A stretch of DNA of 64,000 nt from Cereibacter ovatus (GTDB lineage: Bacteria; Pseudomonadota; Alphaproteobacteria; Rhodobacterales; Rhodobacteraceae), in the NCBI RefSeq assembly GCF_900207575.1, contig NZ_OAOQ01000003.1:248001-312000 (forward strand), given 5' to 3'. The notes beneath the pieces were generated by a model, which made no database searches, was not told the DNA's origin, and worked only from the letters and a program-made list of their open reading frames with translations. The position numbers and the translations under genes were made by a program. Of the stretch, positions 1-8,245 are shown piece after piece (the stretch's first letter is position 1; every line of letters starts with the position of its first letter).

Positions 1-13
1 TGAGGACATGCCC

Positions 14-1474
14 ATGACCTTCACCCGGCGCTGGCTGATCGCGGCGCTTCTTGCGGGGGCCGCCACACCGGCGCTGCCCGAAGCCCCGTTGCGCTCGCCC
101 CGCCCCCTCCGCCGGGGCGGCCTTGCGGCACCACCCGATGCCGCAAGCCTTGTGGAACAGGCAGCCCTTGGCGGCGCCACCGCCTTTGTCGTGGCCGACG
201 CCCGCACCGGCCGGGTGATCGAATCCGCGAACGCGGCTCTCCGCCTGCCCCCCGCCAGCACGGCAAAGGCAATCACAGCCCTCTATGCGCTCGAAAAACT
301 GGGCGCCGATCATCGCTTCACCACCCGCCTTGTCGCCACCGGCCCGGTCGTGAACGGCATGGTGCAGGGCGATCTGGTGCTGGTCGGATCGGGTGACCCG
401 ACACTTTCAACCGATGCGCTGGGCGACATGGCCGCGCAACTGCGCAAGGCCGGGGTAAAGGGCGTGACCGGGCGCTACCTCGCCTATTCCGGCGCCCTTC
501 CCGCCATCCCCGAGATCGACCCGGCCCAGCCCGCCCATGTCGGCTATAACCCGGCACTCTCGGGGCTGAACCTGAACTTCAACCGCGTGCATTTCGAATG
601 GAAACGCGGCGCCAAGGGATACTCCGTCACCATGGACGCCCGCGCCGAACGATTCGTTCCCCCGGTGACGATGGCGCGGATGCAGGTCGTAGCCCGCGAC
701 CTGCCGATCTATACCTACGCCGGCGATCAGGGCTCGGACAGCTGGACCGTGGCCAGCACCGCACTGGGCGCGGCCGGCAGCCGCTGGCTGCCCGTGCGCC
801 ACCCCGACACCTACTGCGCCGAAGTGTTCCAGACGCTCGCCCGCGCACAAGGCTCCACCCTGCCCACGGCACAGATGGTCCGAACCCTTCCGGACGGCCA
901 GACCCTCGTCAGCTGGCAAAGCCAGGATCTGCGCCAGATCCTGCGCGACATGCTGAAACATTCGACCAACCTGACCGCCGAGGCCCTGGGCCTCGCCGCC
1001 TCCGGCGCGCCCTCGCTGGCCCAGTCCGCCCGCACCATGACACTCTGGGCCAATGCCCGCTTCGGGATCTCGGCCGACCTCCACGACCATTCCGGCCTCG
1101 GCGGCGCGTCGCGCATCTCGCCCGCTGACATGGTCACCGCCCTGCTTGCAGCCGACCGCGCCGGCATGGGCCTCCGCCCGATCCTGAAAACCGCCCGACT
1201 CGCCGACAAAGGCTCAGGCCAACGCAACCCTGGCCAACCCATCATGGTCACCGCCAAGACCGGCACGCTGAACTTCGTCTCGGGACTCGCCGGCCATGCC
1301 AGCCCCGCCAATGGCCGCGATCTGGTCTTCGCGATCTACTGCGCCAATCACAGCCGCCGCGCAGCCCTGCCCCCGGAAGACCGCGAACGCCCCGCCGGCG
1401 GCCCCGAATGGCTGCGCCGCGCCCGAACCCTGCAAAGCCGCCTGATCGAACGCTGGGCTGCGCTTCCCACCTGA
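14..1474 (+). CDS. dacB: D-alanyl-D-alanine carboxypeptidase / endopeptidase, PBP4 type (peptidase S13)
   Basis: Periplasmic penicillin-binding protein of the S13 family, which trims D-Ala from peptidoglycan stem peptides and cleaves D-Ala-mDAP cross-links. The 486-residue product has a twin-basic, hydrophobic signal peptide (RRWLIAALLAGAA). All three catalytic motifs are visible: SxxK as STAK around residue 82, SxN as STN around 317 and KTG around 415. The ATG at 14 is preferred over the in-frame ATG at 8, because the GAGG at 2-5 is correctly spaced only for the former. The gene converges on the TerB-like gene, with a hairpin repeat starting 6 bp after its stop. Family assignment is firm; the split between carboxypeptidase and endopeptidase activity is not determinable from sequence. 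Confidence 0.93.
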   Translation: MTFTRRWLIAALLAGAATPALPEAPLRSPRPLRRGGLAAPPDAASLVEQAALGGATAFVVADARTGRVIESANAALRLPPASTAKAITALYALEKLGADHRFTTRLVATGPVVNGMVQGDLVLVGSGDPTLSTDALGDMAAQLRKAGVKGVTGRYLAYSGALPAIPEIDPAQPAHVGYNPALSGLNLNFNRVHFEWKRGAKGYSVTMDARAERFVPPVTMARMQVVARDLPIYTYAGDQGSDSWTVASTALGAAGSRWLPVRHPDTYCAEVFQTLARAQGSTLPTAQMVRTLPDGQTLVSWQSQDLRQILRDMLKHSTNLTAEALGLAASGAPSLAQSARTMTLWANARFGISADLHDHSGLGGASRISPADMVTALLAADRAGMGLRPILKTARLADKGSGQRNPGQPIMVTAKTGTLNFVSGLAGHASPANGRDLVFAIYCANHSRRAALPPEDRERPAGGPEWLRRARTLQSRLIERWAALPT

Positions 1475-1480
1475 TCCAGC

Positions 1481-1552
1481 TTCATTCTGGCCAAAATATC
1501 CTCGGGGGGGGGCCGGCCGCAGGCCGGGCCGGGGGGGCAGACAGCCCCCCGC
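1481..1552 (-). repeat. Dispersed hairpin element, subtype A, copy 1
   Basis: On the plus strand it reads TTCATTCTGGCCAAAATATC, then CTC and a G-run, an inner GGCCGGCC/GGCCGGGCC stem, then GGGGGGCAGACAGCCCCCC, a 7-bp hairpin with a 5-nt loop. Copies at 34187 and 53422 share the outer parts and differ in the inner stem. It lies between convergent genes, 6 bp after dacB and about 90 bp after the stop of the minus-strand TerB-like gene. A terminator or mRNA 3-prime-end role is inferred. Confidence 0.85.
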
Positions 1553-1643
1553 GACGCCTGCGACAAATTCCGCACCCCGGCCGGTCATGCCCGGCGACCG
1601 GACAAACGCCGACGCGCCGGATGTGGCCCCCGACCGGCGGACG

Positions 1644-2066
1644 TCAGACCTGCATGTGCCGCGCCCGCGCCCCACGCTCGATCGCCGCCGCATGCAGCCG
1701 GTCGATGTCCAACTCGTTGCGGATTTCCTCCAGCATGCGCAACTCGGGCTGGCCCAGCATCCCGTCGGCCGCCGCCACATCGCAGGCCAGCGCATAGGCG
1801 GTCTCGTACAGCCGCTCGTCCAGCGCCACCCGGATCAGGCCGAACAGCGCGTCCAACCCGTCTTCTTCCTCGAACAGGTCGAACACCGTCGCCGCGATCT
1901 GCCGGATGCGGTCGGTGTCATAGCCTGCAAAGATCGGCAGGTGGTTCACGATCCGCTCGATCGCGATAAGTTCGGCCGTCCGCACATTCTCGTCCGAGAA
2001 CGATACGGCGATCATGATCGCCACCAGCGCATCCTGGGGGCTGAGAGAGGGCGGGGTATCGGGCAA
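1644..2066 (-). CDS. TerB-family (tellurite resistance-like) helical protein
   Basis: Small, all-helical, probably cytoplasmic protein of about 140 residues resembling the TerB-like proteins of Rhodobacteraceae. Acidic, alanine-rich helices include FDLFEEEDGLDALFGLIR and CDVAAADGMLGQPELRMLEE; the latter has the acidic cluster typical of TerB. The frame is open much further upstream, but that part is low-complexity and would run into lysK, so a TTG start at 2066 preceded by AGGA eight bases away is chosen. That start is an inference. The TerB name reflects the fold; a role in tellurite resistance is not implied. The gene is divergent from lysK. Confidence 0.75.
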   Translation of the reverse strand: MPDTPPSLSPQDALVAIMIAVSFSDENVRTAELIAIERIVNHLPIFAGYDTDRIRQIAATVFDLFEEEDGLDALFGLIRVALDERLYETAYALACDVAAADGMLGQPELRMLEEIRNELDIDRLHAAAIERGARARHMQV

Positions 2067-2241
2067 GGCACATATCCTGAACCGGGGATCGGCGCACAGG
2101 ATAGGCCCCGCACCCACCCCCCGCAAGTCCGCGCGGGCCGGCACCATCGCGACCGGCAATATTGACGCCCGCCCCCCCCGGCAATAGAGGACACAGGTTC
2201 GGGCGGCACGGGGCCGCCCCGCTGCCCAAGGATTTTCGCCC

Positions 2242-3822
2242 ATGTCCGCGCTCCGCGATGCTGCGATGACGTCCAAAGCCTGGCCCTTCGAAGAGGCCCG
2301 CCGGATTCTCGCCCGCTTCAAGGGGAAGGCACCGGAAAAGGGCTATGTGCTGTTTGAAACCGGCTATGGCCCCTCGGGGCTGCCCCATATCGGCACCTTC
2401 GGCGAGGTGGCGCGCACCACGATGATCCGCCGCGCGTTTCAGGCGATCTCGGACATTCCCACGCGCCTCATCTGCTTTTCCGACGACATGGACGGAATGC
2501 GCAAGGTGCCCGACAACGTGCCGAACGGCGCGATGCTGCGCGAAAACCTGCAACGTCCGCTGACCTCGGTTCCCGACCCGTTCGGGGAATATGAAAGCTT
2601 CGGGCACCACAACAACGCCATGCTGCGGCGGTTTCTGGACACGTTCGGGTTCGAATACGAATTCATCTCGGCCACCGAGTTCTACAAATCGGGCCAGTTC
2701 GACGCCGTGCTGCTGCGCGCCTGCGAACGCTATGACGCGCTGATGAACATCATGATGGCCAGCTTGCGCGAAGAGCGTCAGCAGACCTATTCGATCTTCC
2801 TGCCGATCTCGCCCACCACCGGCCGCGTGCTCTATGTGCCGCTGAAAGAGGTGAACGCCACGAACGGCACCATCACCTTCGACGACGAGGATGGCACCGA
2901 GACGACGCTGCCCGTAACGGGTGGCAACGTGAAGCTGCAATGGAAGCCCGACTTCGGCGCCCGCTGGGCGGCGCTGGATGTGGACTTCGAGATGTATGGC
3001 AAGGACCATTCGACCAACACGCCGATCTATGACGGGATCTGCGAGGTGCTGGGCGGCCGCAAGCCCGAGCATTTCACCTATGAGCTGTTCCTGGATGACA
3101 AGGGCGAGAAGATCTCGAAATCCAAGGGCAACGGGCTGACGATCGACGAATGGCTGAGCTATGCCTCGACGGAAAGCCTGAGCTACTTCATGTTCCTCAA
3201 GCCCAAGACCGCCAAGCGGATGCATTTCGACGTGATCCCGAAGGCGGTGGACGAATATCACCAGCAGCTGCGCGCCTATCCGACGCAGGATGTGGCCAAG
3301 CAGATCGACAACCCGGTCTGGCACATCCACAACGGCGCCCCGCCGGAATCGAAGATGGTGGTCAGCTTTGCGATGCTGCTGAACCTGGCCTCGGTGGCGC
3401 AGGCCCACGACAAGGACGGGCTTTGGGGCTTCATCCGCCGCTATGCGCCCGAGGCCAGCCCCGAAACCCATCCCGATCTGGATGCCGCGGCGGGATTTGC
3501 CGTGCGCTATTTCCACGATTTCGTGGCGCCGAAGCGGGTCTACCGCCTGCCCACCGATCAGGAACGCGCGGCCATTGCCGACCTGCGCGACCGGCTGGCC
3601 GCATGGGACGGCGGGCTGGATGCCGAGGCGCTGCAATCGCTGGTGTTTGCGGTGGGCCGCGAACACGGGTTCGAACAGCTGCGCGACTGGTTCAAGGCGC
3701 TGTATGAGGTGCTGCTGGGCGCGTCCGAAGGCCCGCGCTTTGGCGGCTTTGTCGCGCTTTACGGCGTGGCCGAAACCATCGCCCTGATCGACCGCGGGCT
3801 TTCCGGCGACCTGACGGGCTGA
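2242..3822 (+). CDS. lysK: Lysyl-tRNA synthetase, class I
   Basis: Cytoplasmic enzyme charging tRNA-Lys, of the archaeal-type class I form found in alphaproteobacteria. The 526-residue product shows the class I signatures: a HIGH-type motif HIGTF around residue 51 following PSGLP, and a KMSKS-type motif KISKSKGNG around residue 293. The length fits the family. AAGGA at 2228-2232, nine bases before the ATG, supports the start at 2242 over the internal ATG eight codons later. It is divergent from the TerB-like gene and converges on the choline-sulfatase gene across a strong inverted repeat. Confidence 0.96.
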   Translation: MSALRDAAMTSKAWPFEEARRILARFKGKAPEKGYVLFETGYGPSGLPHIGTFGEVARTTMIRRAFQAISDIPTRLICFSDDMDGMRKVPDNVPNGAMLRENLQRPLTSVPDPFGEYESFGHHNNAMLRRFLDTFGFEYEFISATEFYKSGQFDAVLLRACERYDALMNIMMASLREERQQTYSIFLPISPTTGRVLYVPLKEVNATNGTITFDDEDGTETTLPVTGGNVKLQWKPDFGARWAALDVDFEMYGKDHSTNTPIYDGICEVLGGRKPEHFTYELFLDDKGEKISKSKGNGLTIDEWLSYASTESLSYFMFLKPKTAKRMHFDVIPKAVDEYHQQLRAYPTQDVAKQIDNPVWHIHNGAPPESKMVVSFAMLLNLASVAQAHDKDGLWGFIRRYAPEASPETHPDLDAAAGFAVRYFHDFVAPKRVYRLPTDQERAAIADLRDRLAAWDGGLDAEALQSLVFAVGREHGFEQLRDWFKALYEVLLGASEGPRFGGFVALYGVAETIALIDRGLSGDLTG

Positions 3823-3871
3823 CGGGATCGCGCCGCCGCGGCCGGAAGGGCGGGCCGGCGGCGGGGAGGTG

Positions 3872-3904
3872 CCGTCCTCGGGGGCATCGAGCCCCCGAGG
3901 ACGG
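3872..3904. terminator. Perfect 14-bp inverted repeat between convergent genes
   Basis: Arms 3872-3885 and 3891-3904 pair perfectly around a 5-nt ATCGA loop. The core CGGGGGCATCGAGCCCCCG recurs in reverse complement at 10683-10701, also between convergent genes. There is no clear T-run on either side. It probably ends lysK and the opposing sulfatase transcript. Confidence 0.75.
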
Positions 3905-3935
3905 CGTTGCCACGGATTGTGGTGCGGGCGGTTGA

Positions 3936-5441
3936 TTACTCGCCGCGGGGGAAGCGTTTCGACTCTTCCAGCACGTTCAGGTCCATGTGGTTGCGCATGT
4001 AGCGTTCGGACGCCTTTTGCAGCGGCTGATAATCCCAAGGGTAATAGCCGCCCTGGCGCAGCGCCTCGTAGACCACCCAGCGGCGGGCCTGGCTTTCGCG
4101 CACCGCCGCGTCATAGGCGGCCAGATCCCAGCGCGCTTCCGACAGCGCCCGCAGCCGGGCCAGCGTTTCGGCATGGGCGGGATCGGCGGCAAGGTTCACC
4201 CGTTCCTCGGGGTCGGTTTCCAGATCGAACAACTGGTCGGGGTCGGCCATGCAGCGCACATGTTTCCAGCGCCCGTCGCGGATCGCCACCAAAGGCGTGA
4301 TCGAGCCTTCGGCGGCATATTCCATCAGCACCGGCGCCGTGCGCGGGGTGCCGGTGGCCAGCGGCACCAGGCTTTGGCCGTCGGTCCAGGGCGCGACCTC
4401 CGAGATGTCGATCCCGGCCAGTGCGCAGAGTGTGGGCGTCACATCGATGGTCGATACCGGCGCATCGATCCGGCCTGCGGGCAGATCCGGCGCCGCGATC
4501 ATCAGCGGCACCCGTGCCGAGCCTTCGAAGAAGTTCATCTTGAACCACAACCCGCGTTCGCCCAGCATCTCGCCGTGATCGGACACGAAGATCACGATCG
4601 CCTTTTGCCGGCTGGCTTCCAGCACGGTCAGGATCTCGCCGATCTTGTCGTCGACATAAGAGATGTTGGCGAAATAGCCCTGCCGGGCGCGGCGGATATG
4701 GTCGGGGGTGATCTCCAGCGCGCGGAAGTCGCAGGCATCCATCAGGCGCTGGGCATGGGGGTCTTGCGCGTCATAGGGGATCGCTTCGGGCGGGGTCAGC
4801 ATCGGGTGATCTTCGTAAAGATCCCAGTATTTCCGCCGTGCCACGAACGGGTCGTGCGGGTGGGTGAAGCTGACCGTCAGGCACCATGGCCGGGCATCGG
4901 CGCCGCGCGACAGGTCGTAAAGTTTCTGGATCGCCTGATGCGCCACGTCGTCATCGTATTCAAGCTGGTTGGTGATCTCGGCCACGCCCGCGCCAGTCAC
5001 CGAGCCAAGGTTGTGATACCACCAGTCGATCCGCTCGCCGGGTTTGCGATAGTCCGGGGTCCAGCCGAAATCGGCGGGGTAGATGTCGGTGGTCAGGCGT
5101 TCCTCGAACCCGTGAAGCTGGTCGGGGCCGACGAAATGCATCTTGCCCGAAAGCGTGGTCTGATAGCCGGCACGGCGCAGGTGATGGGCAAAGGTCGGAA
5201 TATCCGAGCAGAATTCGGCCGCGTTGTCATAAACCCGCGTGCGCGACGGCAGTTGCCCCGACATGAACGAGGCCCGCGCCGGCGCGCACAGCGGGCTGGC
5301 GGTGTAGCTGTTGGCAAAGCGGGCCGACCGCGCGGCCAGCCGCTTCAGGTTCGGCGCATGAAGCCACGCAGCCGGGCCGTCGGGGAACAGCGTCCCGTTC
5401 AACTGGTCGACCATCAGGATCAGGATGTTGGGGTTCGTCAT
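3936..5441 (-). CDS. betC: Choline-sulfatase
   Basis: Type I sulfatase predicted to hydrolyse choline-O-sulfate to choline and sulfate, feeding osmoprotectant and sulfur supply. The 501-residue product carries the sulfatase signature CAPAR in the context SPLCAPARASF around residue 57; its cysteine is the one converted to formylglycine. Metal-site elements ILMVDQLNG near the N-terminus and VSDHGEMLGERG in the middle are present. The C-terminus LNVLEESKRFPR is characteristic of choline-sulfatases rather than arylsulfatases. The frame extends upstream, but the ATG at 5441 (MTNPNILILM) has GAAGG upstream and gives the family length. No betBA or betI is adjacent. An alpha/beta hydrolase gene ends 91 bp upstream on the same strand. 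Confidence 0.9.
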   Translation of the reverse strand: MTNPNILILMVDQLNGTLFPDGPAAWLHAPNLKRLAARSARFANSYTASPLCAPARASFMSGQLPSRTRVYDNAAEFCSDIPTFAHHLRRAGYQTTLSGKMHFVGPDQLHGFEERLTTDIYPADFGWTPDYRKPGERIDWWYHNLGSVTGAGVAEITNQLEYDDDVAHQAIQKLYDLSRGADARPWCLTVSFTHPHDPFVARRKYWDLYEDHPMLTPPEAIPYDAQDPHAQRLMDACDFRALEITPDHIRRARQGYFANISYVDDKIGEILTVLEASRQKAIVIFVSDHGEMLGERGLWFKMNFFEGSARVPLMIAAPDLPAGRIDAPVSTIDVTPTLCALAGIDISEVAPWTDGQSLVPLATGTPRTAPVLMEYAAEGSITPLVAIRDGRWKHVRCMADPDQLFDLETDPEERVNLAADPAHAETLARLRALSEARWDLAAYDAAVRESQARRWVVYEALRQGGYYPWDYQPLQKASERYMRNHMDLNVLEESKRFPRGE

Positions 5442-5532
5442 GGGGGCCTTCGCTTGCTGTCTGCCCCACGACTGCCCGGTTCGGCGGGGCCGGTCTGTTC
5501 CACAGGCGACCTGTCGGCGCCGCCTGCGCCGC

Positions 5533-6456
5533 TCAGACCGCGCGCCCCTGCGCCATGGCGGCCAACGCCGTGGTAATCCGGGCAAAACTGTCGGCGGCAC
5601 GGGCCGCGCGGTGACGGGCGCGCAGGAAGCCGTGGACAAGGCCCGGTTCCTCGGTCCAGCGGGCGCGGCCGCCGGCGGCGCGAATGGCATCACGATAGTT
5701 GCGGCCGTCGTCGCTGGTGGGGTCGCACTGCGCCGTCACGATCAGGGTCGGCGGCAGGCCGCGAAAATCGGTGTCGCGCAACGCGTCCGATGTGGGATCG
5801 GCGGCAGGGGCGCGGCCATCATGGCGCAGGCTGGCCAGCCGCAGCACATCCTGCCGGCCCAGCATCGGGGCCACGGCATGGCTGAGATAGCTGCCGCGGT
5901 CGCGGTCGCCGCCAAGCGCGGGGCAGATCAGCACCTGTCCCGCCAGTGCGATCCGCCCGCGCGCCGCATGGGCGACCGAGGCGGCAAGGCTGGCCCCAGC
6001 ATCCTCGCCAGCCAGCAGCAGCGGCCCGGGAAAGGCCCGCGCCACCGCAAGGCTGGCGGTCAGCGCATCCTGAAAGGCGGCCGGGTGGGGGTGTTCGGGA
6101 GCAAGCCGGTATCCAACGCTGACGACCCGAAGGCCGGTGGCCGCGGCGATCTCGGCGCAGATGTCGTCGTCGGCCTGAAGCGTGCCAAGGCGAAAGCCGC
6201 CGCCATGCAGCCAGACCACGCTGCCCGAAGCGGCGGCCGGTTGATAGAGGCGGCAGGGCACGCCGCCGAAGGTCTGGTCGTCCAGCATCACCCCCGCGGG
6301 CAGGTCGGCATGCAGGGCGCGGCACAGCGCGTCATGCATCGCGCGCTGTTCGTCCAGCGGCAGGCGGGTGCTGTCGGGGGGCAAGTGGCGGGCGCAGGTG
6401 CGGATGAACTCCCATGTATCCTCGTCGATGAGGTCGCGGTAGTCCGTCTCGTCCAT
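5533..6456 (-). CDS. Alpha/beta hydrolase, HSL-like, with aspartate replacing the nucleophilic serine
   Basis: A 307-residue protein of the hormone-sensitive-lipase-like alpha/beta hydrolase group. The oxyanion-hole motif HGGG is at residues 84-87, the acid-loop aspartate lies in CDPTSDDG (D245), and the histidine in GLVHGF (H275). The expected nucleophile elbow GDSAGG is instead GEDAGA at 150-155, so aspartate 152 sits where serine is expected. This reading is clear in the DNA (GAGGATGCT on the minus strand). The protein may have a different nucleophile, be inactive, or have a non-esterase role. It lies on the same strand upstream of betC, possibly co-transcribed. Confidence 0.85.
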   Translation of the reverse strand: MDETDYRDLIDEDTWEFIRTCARHLPPDSTRLPLDEQRAMHDALCRALHADLPAGVMLDDQTFGGVPCRLYQPAAASGSVVWLHGGGFRLGTLQADDDICAEIAAATGLRVVSVGYRLAPEHPHPAAFQDALTASLAVARAFPGPLLLAGEDAGASLAASVAHAARGRIALAGQVLICPALGGDRDRGSYLSHAVAPMLGRQDVLRLASLRHDGRAPAADPTSDALRDTDFRGLPPTLIVTAQCDPTSDDGRNYRDAIRAAGGRARWTEEPGLVHGFLRARHRAARAADSFARITTALAAMAQGRAV

Positions 6457-6519
6457 GTCTGCTGCTCCGGCCGTTCGGCGGCACTTTGCGCCGGAAGCGG
6501 ACGGGCTGCAATCCTGCCG

Positions 6520-6554
6520 AAAAGGGAAAGGGCGGACCTTCTGGCCCGCCCTTT
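6520..6554 (-). terminator. Intrinsic terminator of the cold-shock gene
   Basis: Nine-base arms AAAGGGCGG (6527-6535) and CCGCCCTTT (6546-6554) form a hairpin. On the minus strand it is followed by CCCTTTTC, giving a short U-tract. It lies 17 bp after the csp stop. Confidence 0.8.
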
Positions 6555-6571
6555 GCCCCCGGTCGCCAGTG

Positions 6572-6778
6572 TCAGGCGATCGAGATGTTCGTGGCCGATT
6601 CGCGGCCGTCGCGGCCCGATTCGATGTCGAAGGTGACAGCCTGACCGTCGTTCAGCGCGCGGATGCCGGCGCGCTCGAGCGCGGTGATGTGGACGAAAAC
6701 GTCCTTCTTGCCGCCTTCAGGGGCGATGAACCCGTAGCCTTTGGTGGCGTTGAACCATTTCACGGTGCCCTTGGCCAT
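6572..6778 (-). CDS. Cold-shock domain protein (CspA family)
   Basis: A 68-residue single-domain cytoplasmic nucleic-acid chaperone that melts RNA secondary structure and can antiterminate transcription. Both RNA-binding motifs are present: RNP1 KGYGFI at residues 13-18 and RNP2 VFVHI at 28-32, after the canonical MAKGTVKWFN start. It is monocistronic, with its own U-tract terminator. Members of this family often have long 5-prime leaders; about 250 bp separate the start from the divergent gene at 7036. Which csp paralogue this is cannot be told from sequence. Confidence 0.95.
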   Translation of the reverse strand: MAKGTVKWFNATKGYGFIAPEGGKKDVFVHITALERAGIRALNDGQAVTFDIESGRDGRESATNISIA

Positions 6779-7035
6779 CGTGATGTCTCCTGTCGTATAG
6801 AAATGCCGCCCGCGGAAGTGCGGCGGCTCGGCTCAGTCAGGGCAAGATCGAAGGACTGTTGCCGGCGAGGGAGACAGTGGTCGATAAAGATAACGTCGCG
6901 AAGTGATTATGGCCGATCCGTGGCGATTCACGCAACAAGATTCGCCGTGGCGCGCGGAATGCTGCCTGTCCGCCGCATTGGCAACGCCTTGCAGTAGGGC
7001 TATTTTCCCGCCGTTGGACAGACTGGAGGCTGAAG

Positions 7036-7326
7036 ATGACCTGGGGAACCCTGATGAGCCGCGCCCACGGCATGTGCGAGTTCTGTGGCGGCATGGACGA
7101 CTGCCTGCCGGTAGAGGTCGATGGCGTGGGCGAGATCCTGCTGTGCGCGATCTGCGAAAGCGATCCGCCGGCCGAGCACTGGCGCTGCCTTGAGACCGCC
7201 GCGCAATCCGAACACCCCGAGGTGCAGGTGGCCGTCTGGCGCAAGCTGGCCGAGATCGGCGAGCCCTGGGCCGAGGATCTTCGCGGCCGGATGCGGCTTG
7301 CCCCCGAGACGCAGGCGCTGCTCTGA
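7036..7326 (+). CDS. PhnA-like zinc-ribbon protein lacking the C-terminal PhnA domain
   Basis: A 96-residue protein with a likely zinc ribbon formed by CEFC (C14, C17) and CAIC (C37, C40). The following segment, HWRCLETAAQSEHPEVQVAV and then WAEDLRGRM, matches my recollection of the N-terminal half of PhnA-domain proteins (HWRCLN, SE-PAVQV, WA-DLLDMMYL). The C-terminal basic PhnA domain is absent. GGAGG at 7025-7029 supports the start. It converges on a tiny DUF3309 gene 5 bp away. Function is unknown; despite the name, PhnA proteins are not established phosphonate enzymes. Confidence 0.7.
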   Translation: MTWGTLMSRAHGMCEFCGGMDDCLPVEVDGVGEILLCAICESDPPAEHWRCLETAAQSEHPEVQVAVWRKLAEIGEPWAEDLRGRMRLAPETQALL

Positions 7327-7330
7327 CCGA

Positions 7331-7489
7331 TCAGAGCCGTCCGGTCAGGATCAGGATCAGCAGCACGATCACCACAATCCCGACAACGCCGGACGGGCCA
7401 TAGCCCCAGCCGGCGGAATATCCCCAGTTCGGCAGCGCGCCGACAAGGATCAGGATCAGCACGATCAGCAGGATGGTCGACAGCGTCAT
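7331..7489 (-). CDS. DUF3309-type small hydrophobic protein
   Basis: A 52-residue frame whose translation begins MTLSTILLIVLILILVGALP and ends in a second hydrophobic stretch IVLLILILTGRL. Two membrane segments flank a glycine/tryptophan/tyrosine-rich turn (NWGYSAGWGYGPSG). This layout is characteristic of DUF3309 proteins, which are very short membrane proteins common in alphaproteobacteria. Its stop is 5 bp from the stop of the convergent PhnA-like gene. Function is unknown. Confidence 0.75.
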   Translation of the reverse strand: MTLSTILLIVLILILVGALPNWGYSAGWGYGPSGVVGIVVIVLLILILTGRL

Positions 7490-7637
7490 GGGGTGTTCCT
7501 TGCCTGACTTGGGTCAGGCGGGGAACGTCGCCCCCGCGGGACGGGTTCCCTTCACACCTCGAATTCATATGGTTGAATGTGTCGCCGCGCGATGCTAGGT
7601 CGGGCGGCAGGATCTTCCGCCTGAAGGAGTGGACAAC

Positions 7638-7841
7638 ATGACCCTCGACCGCATGGTGATGCTTTTCGCCGGCTGCATGGTGCTGCTGAGCGTGCTGCTT
7701 ACGGCGCTGGTGTCGCCGCTGTTCGTCTGGTTCACCGTCTTCATCGGTCTGAACCTGATCCAGTCGTCCTTTACCGGCTTCTGCCCGGCGGCCATCGCCT
7801 TCCGCAAGCTGGGCGTCAAGACCGGCTGCGCCTTCGACTAA
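7638..7841 (+). CDS. DUF2892 / YgaP-like small membrane protein
   Basis: A 67-residue protein with two membrane segments and the motif TGFCPAAIAFRKLGVKTGC, typical of the YgaP-like transmembrane domain (DUF2892, usually G-CP---LRKLG). In other proteins this domain can be fused to rhodanese; here it stands alone. The ATG at 7638 is used because AAGGAG at 7624-7629 is placed for it, whereas an upstream in-frame GTG overlaps that site. The conserved cysteines suggest sulfur or redox chemistry, but that is inference. Confidence 0.8.
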   Translation: MTLDRMVMLFAGCMVLLSVLLTALVSPLFVWFTVFIGLNLIQSSFTGFCPAAIAFRKLGVKTGCAFD

Positions 7842-7894
7842 GACCGCACCGCTTTCGGTCACGCGCGGCGCCGACAGGGGCGATGCCTGATCGT

Positions 7895-8245
7895 CTAAGG
7901 GATGCGGCGCGGCTGAAGCATCTTCAGCCGGTCGCCCATTTCGATGTTCACATCCCCCATCGCATCCACCGCGTCCTGCGTGCGCCGGGCGCGTTCGGCA
8001 AAGGGCTGGGTGCGGCGGGTCAGATCGTCCACCGCACCGTCGGGGATCTGGCTTTCATCCTGCGGCGGCGGCCGGCGGACACGCTGGCGTTGCAGCGCCT
8101 CGGCCTGTTCGCGGTGTTTGCAGATCAGATAATCCAGCGTCAACTGGTCGTCGGTCGCAAGCGGCTGGCCCTTTGTCCGTTCGCAGTCCGCCTGCGCCGC
8201 CGCAGGAAGCGTCAGCGCAAGCACAAGGGCCAGCCCCACCATCAT
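7895..8245 (-). CDS. Secreted hypothetical protein coupled to ettA
   Basis: A 116-residue protein with a clear N-terminal signal peptide ([19 protein letters not shown]) followed by a polar, charged, probably helical mature part with two cysteines (DCERT, ICKHRE). It is not recognised as a named family. Its ATG overlaps the ettA stop as ATGA, so it is translationally coupled to ettA and probably follows it in an operon. A periplasmic location is predicted; the function is unknown. Confidence 0.7.
   Translation of the reverse strand: MMVGLALVLALTLPAAAQADCERTKGQPLATDDQLTLDYLICKHREQAEALQRQRVRRPPPQDESQIPDGAVDDLTRRTQPFAERARRTQDAVDAMGDVNIEMGDRLKMLQPRRIP

Noticed and set aside
1918-4038. Minus-strand frame of about 700 codons opposite lysK
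   Set aside because: lysK is complete on the plus strand; the frame is a mirror of its codon bias.
6903-7193. Plus-strand frame overlapping the PhnA-like gene
   Set aside because: It has no ribosome-binding site, and the gene at 7036 in another frame has conserved zinc-ribbon residues.
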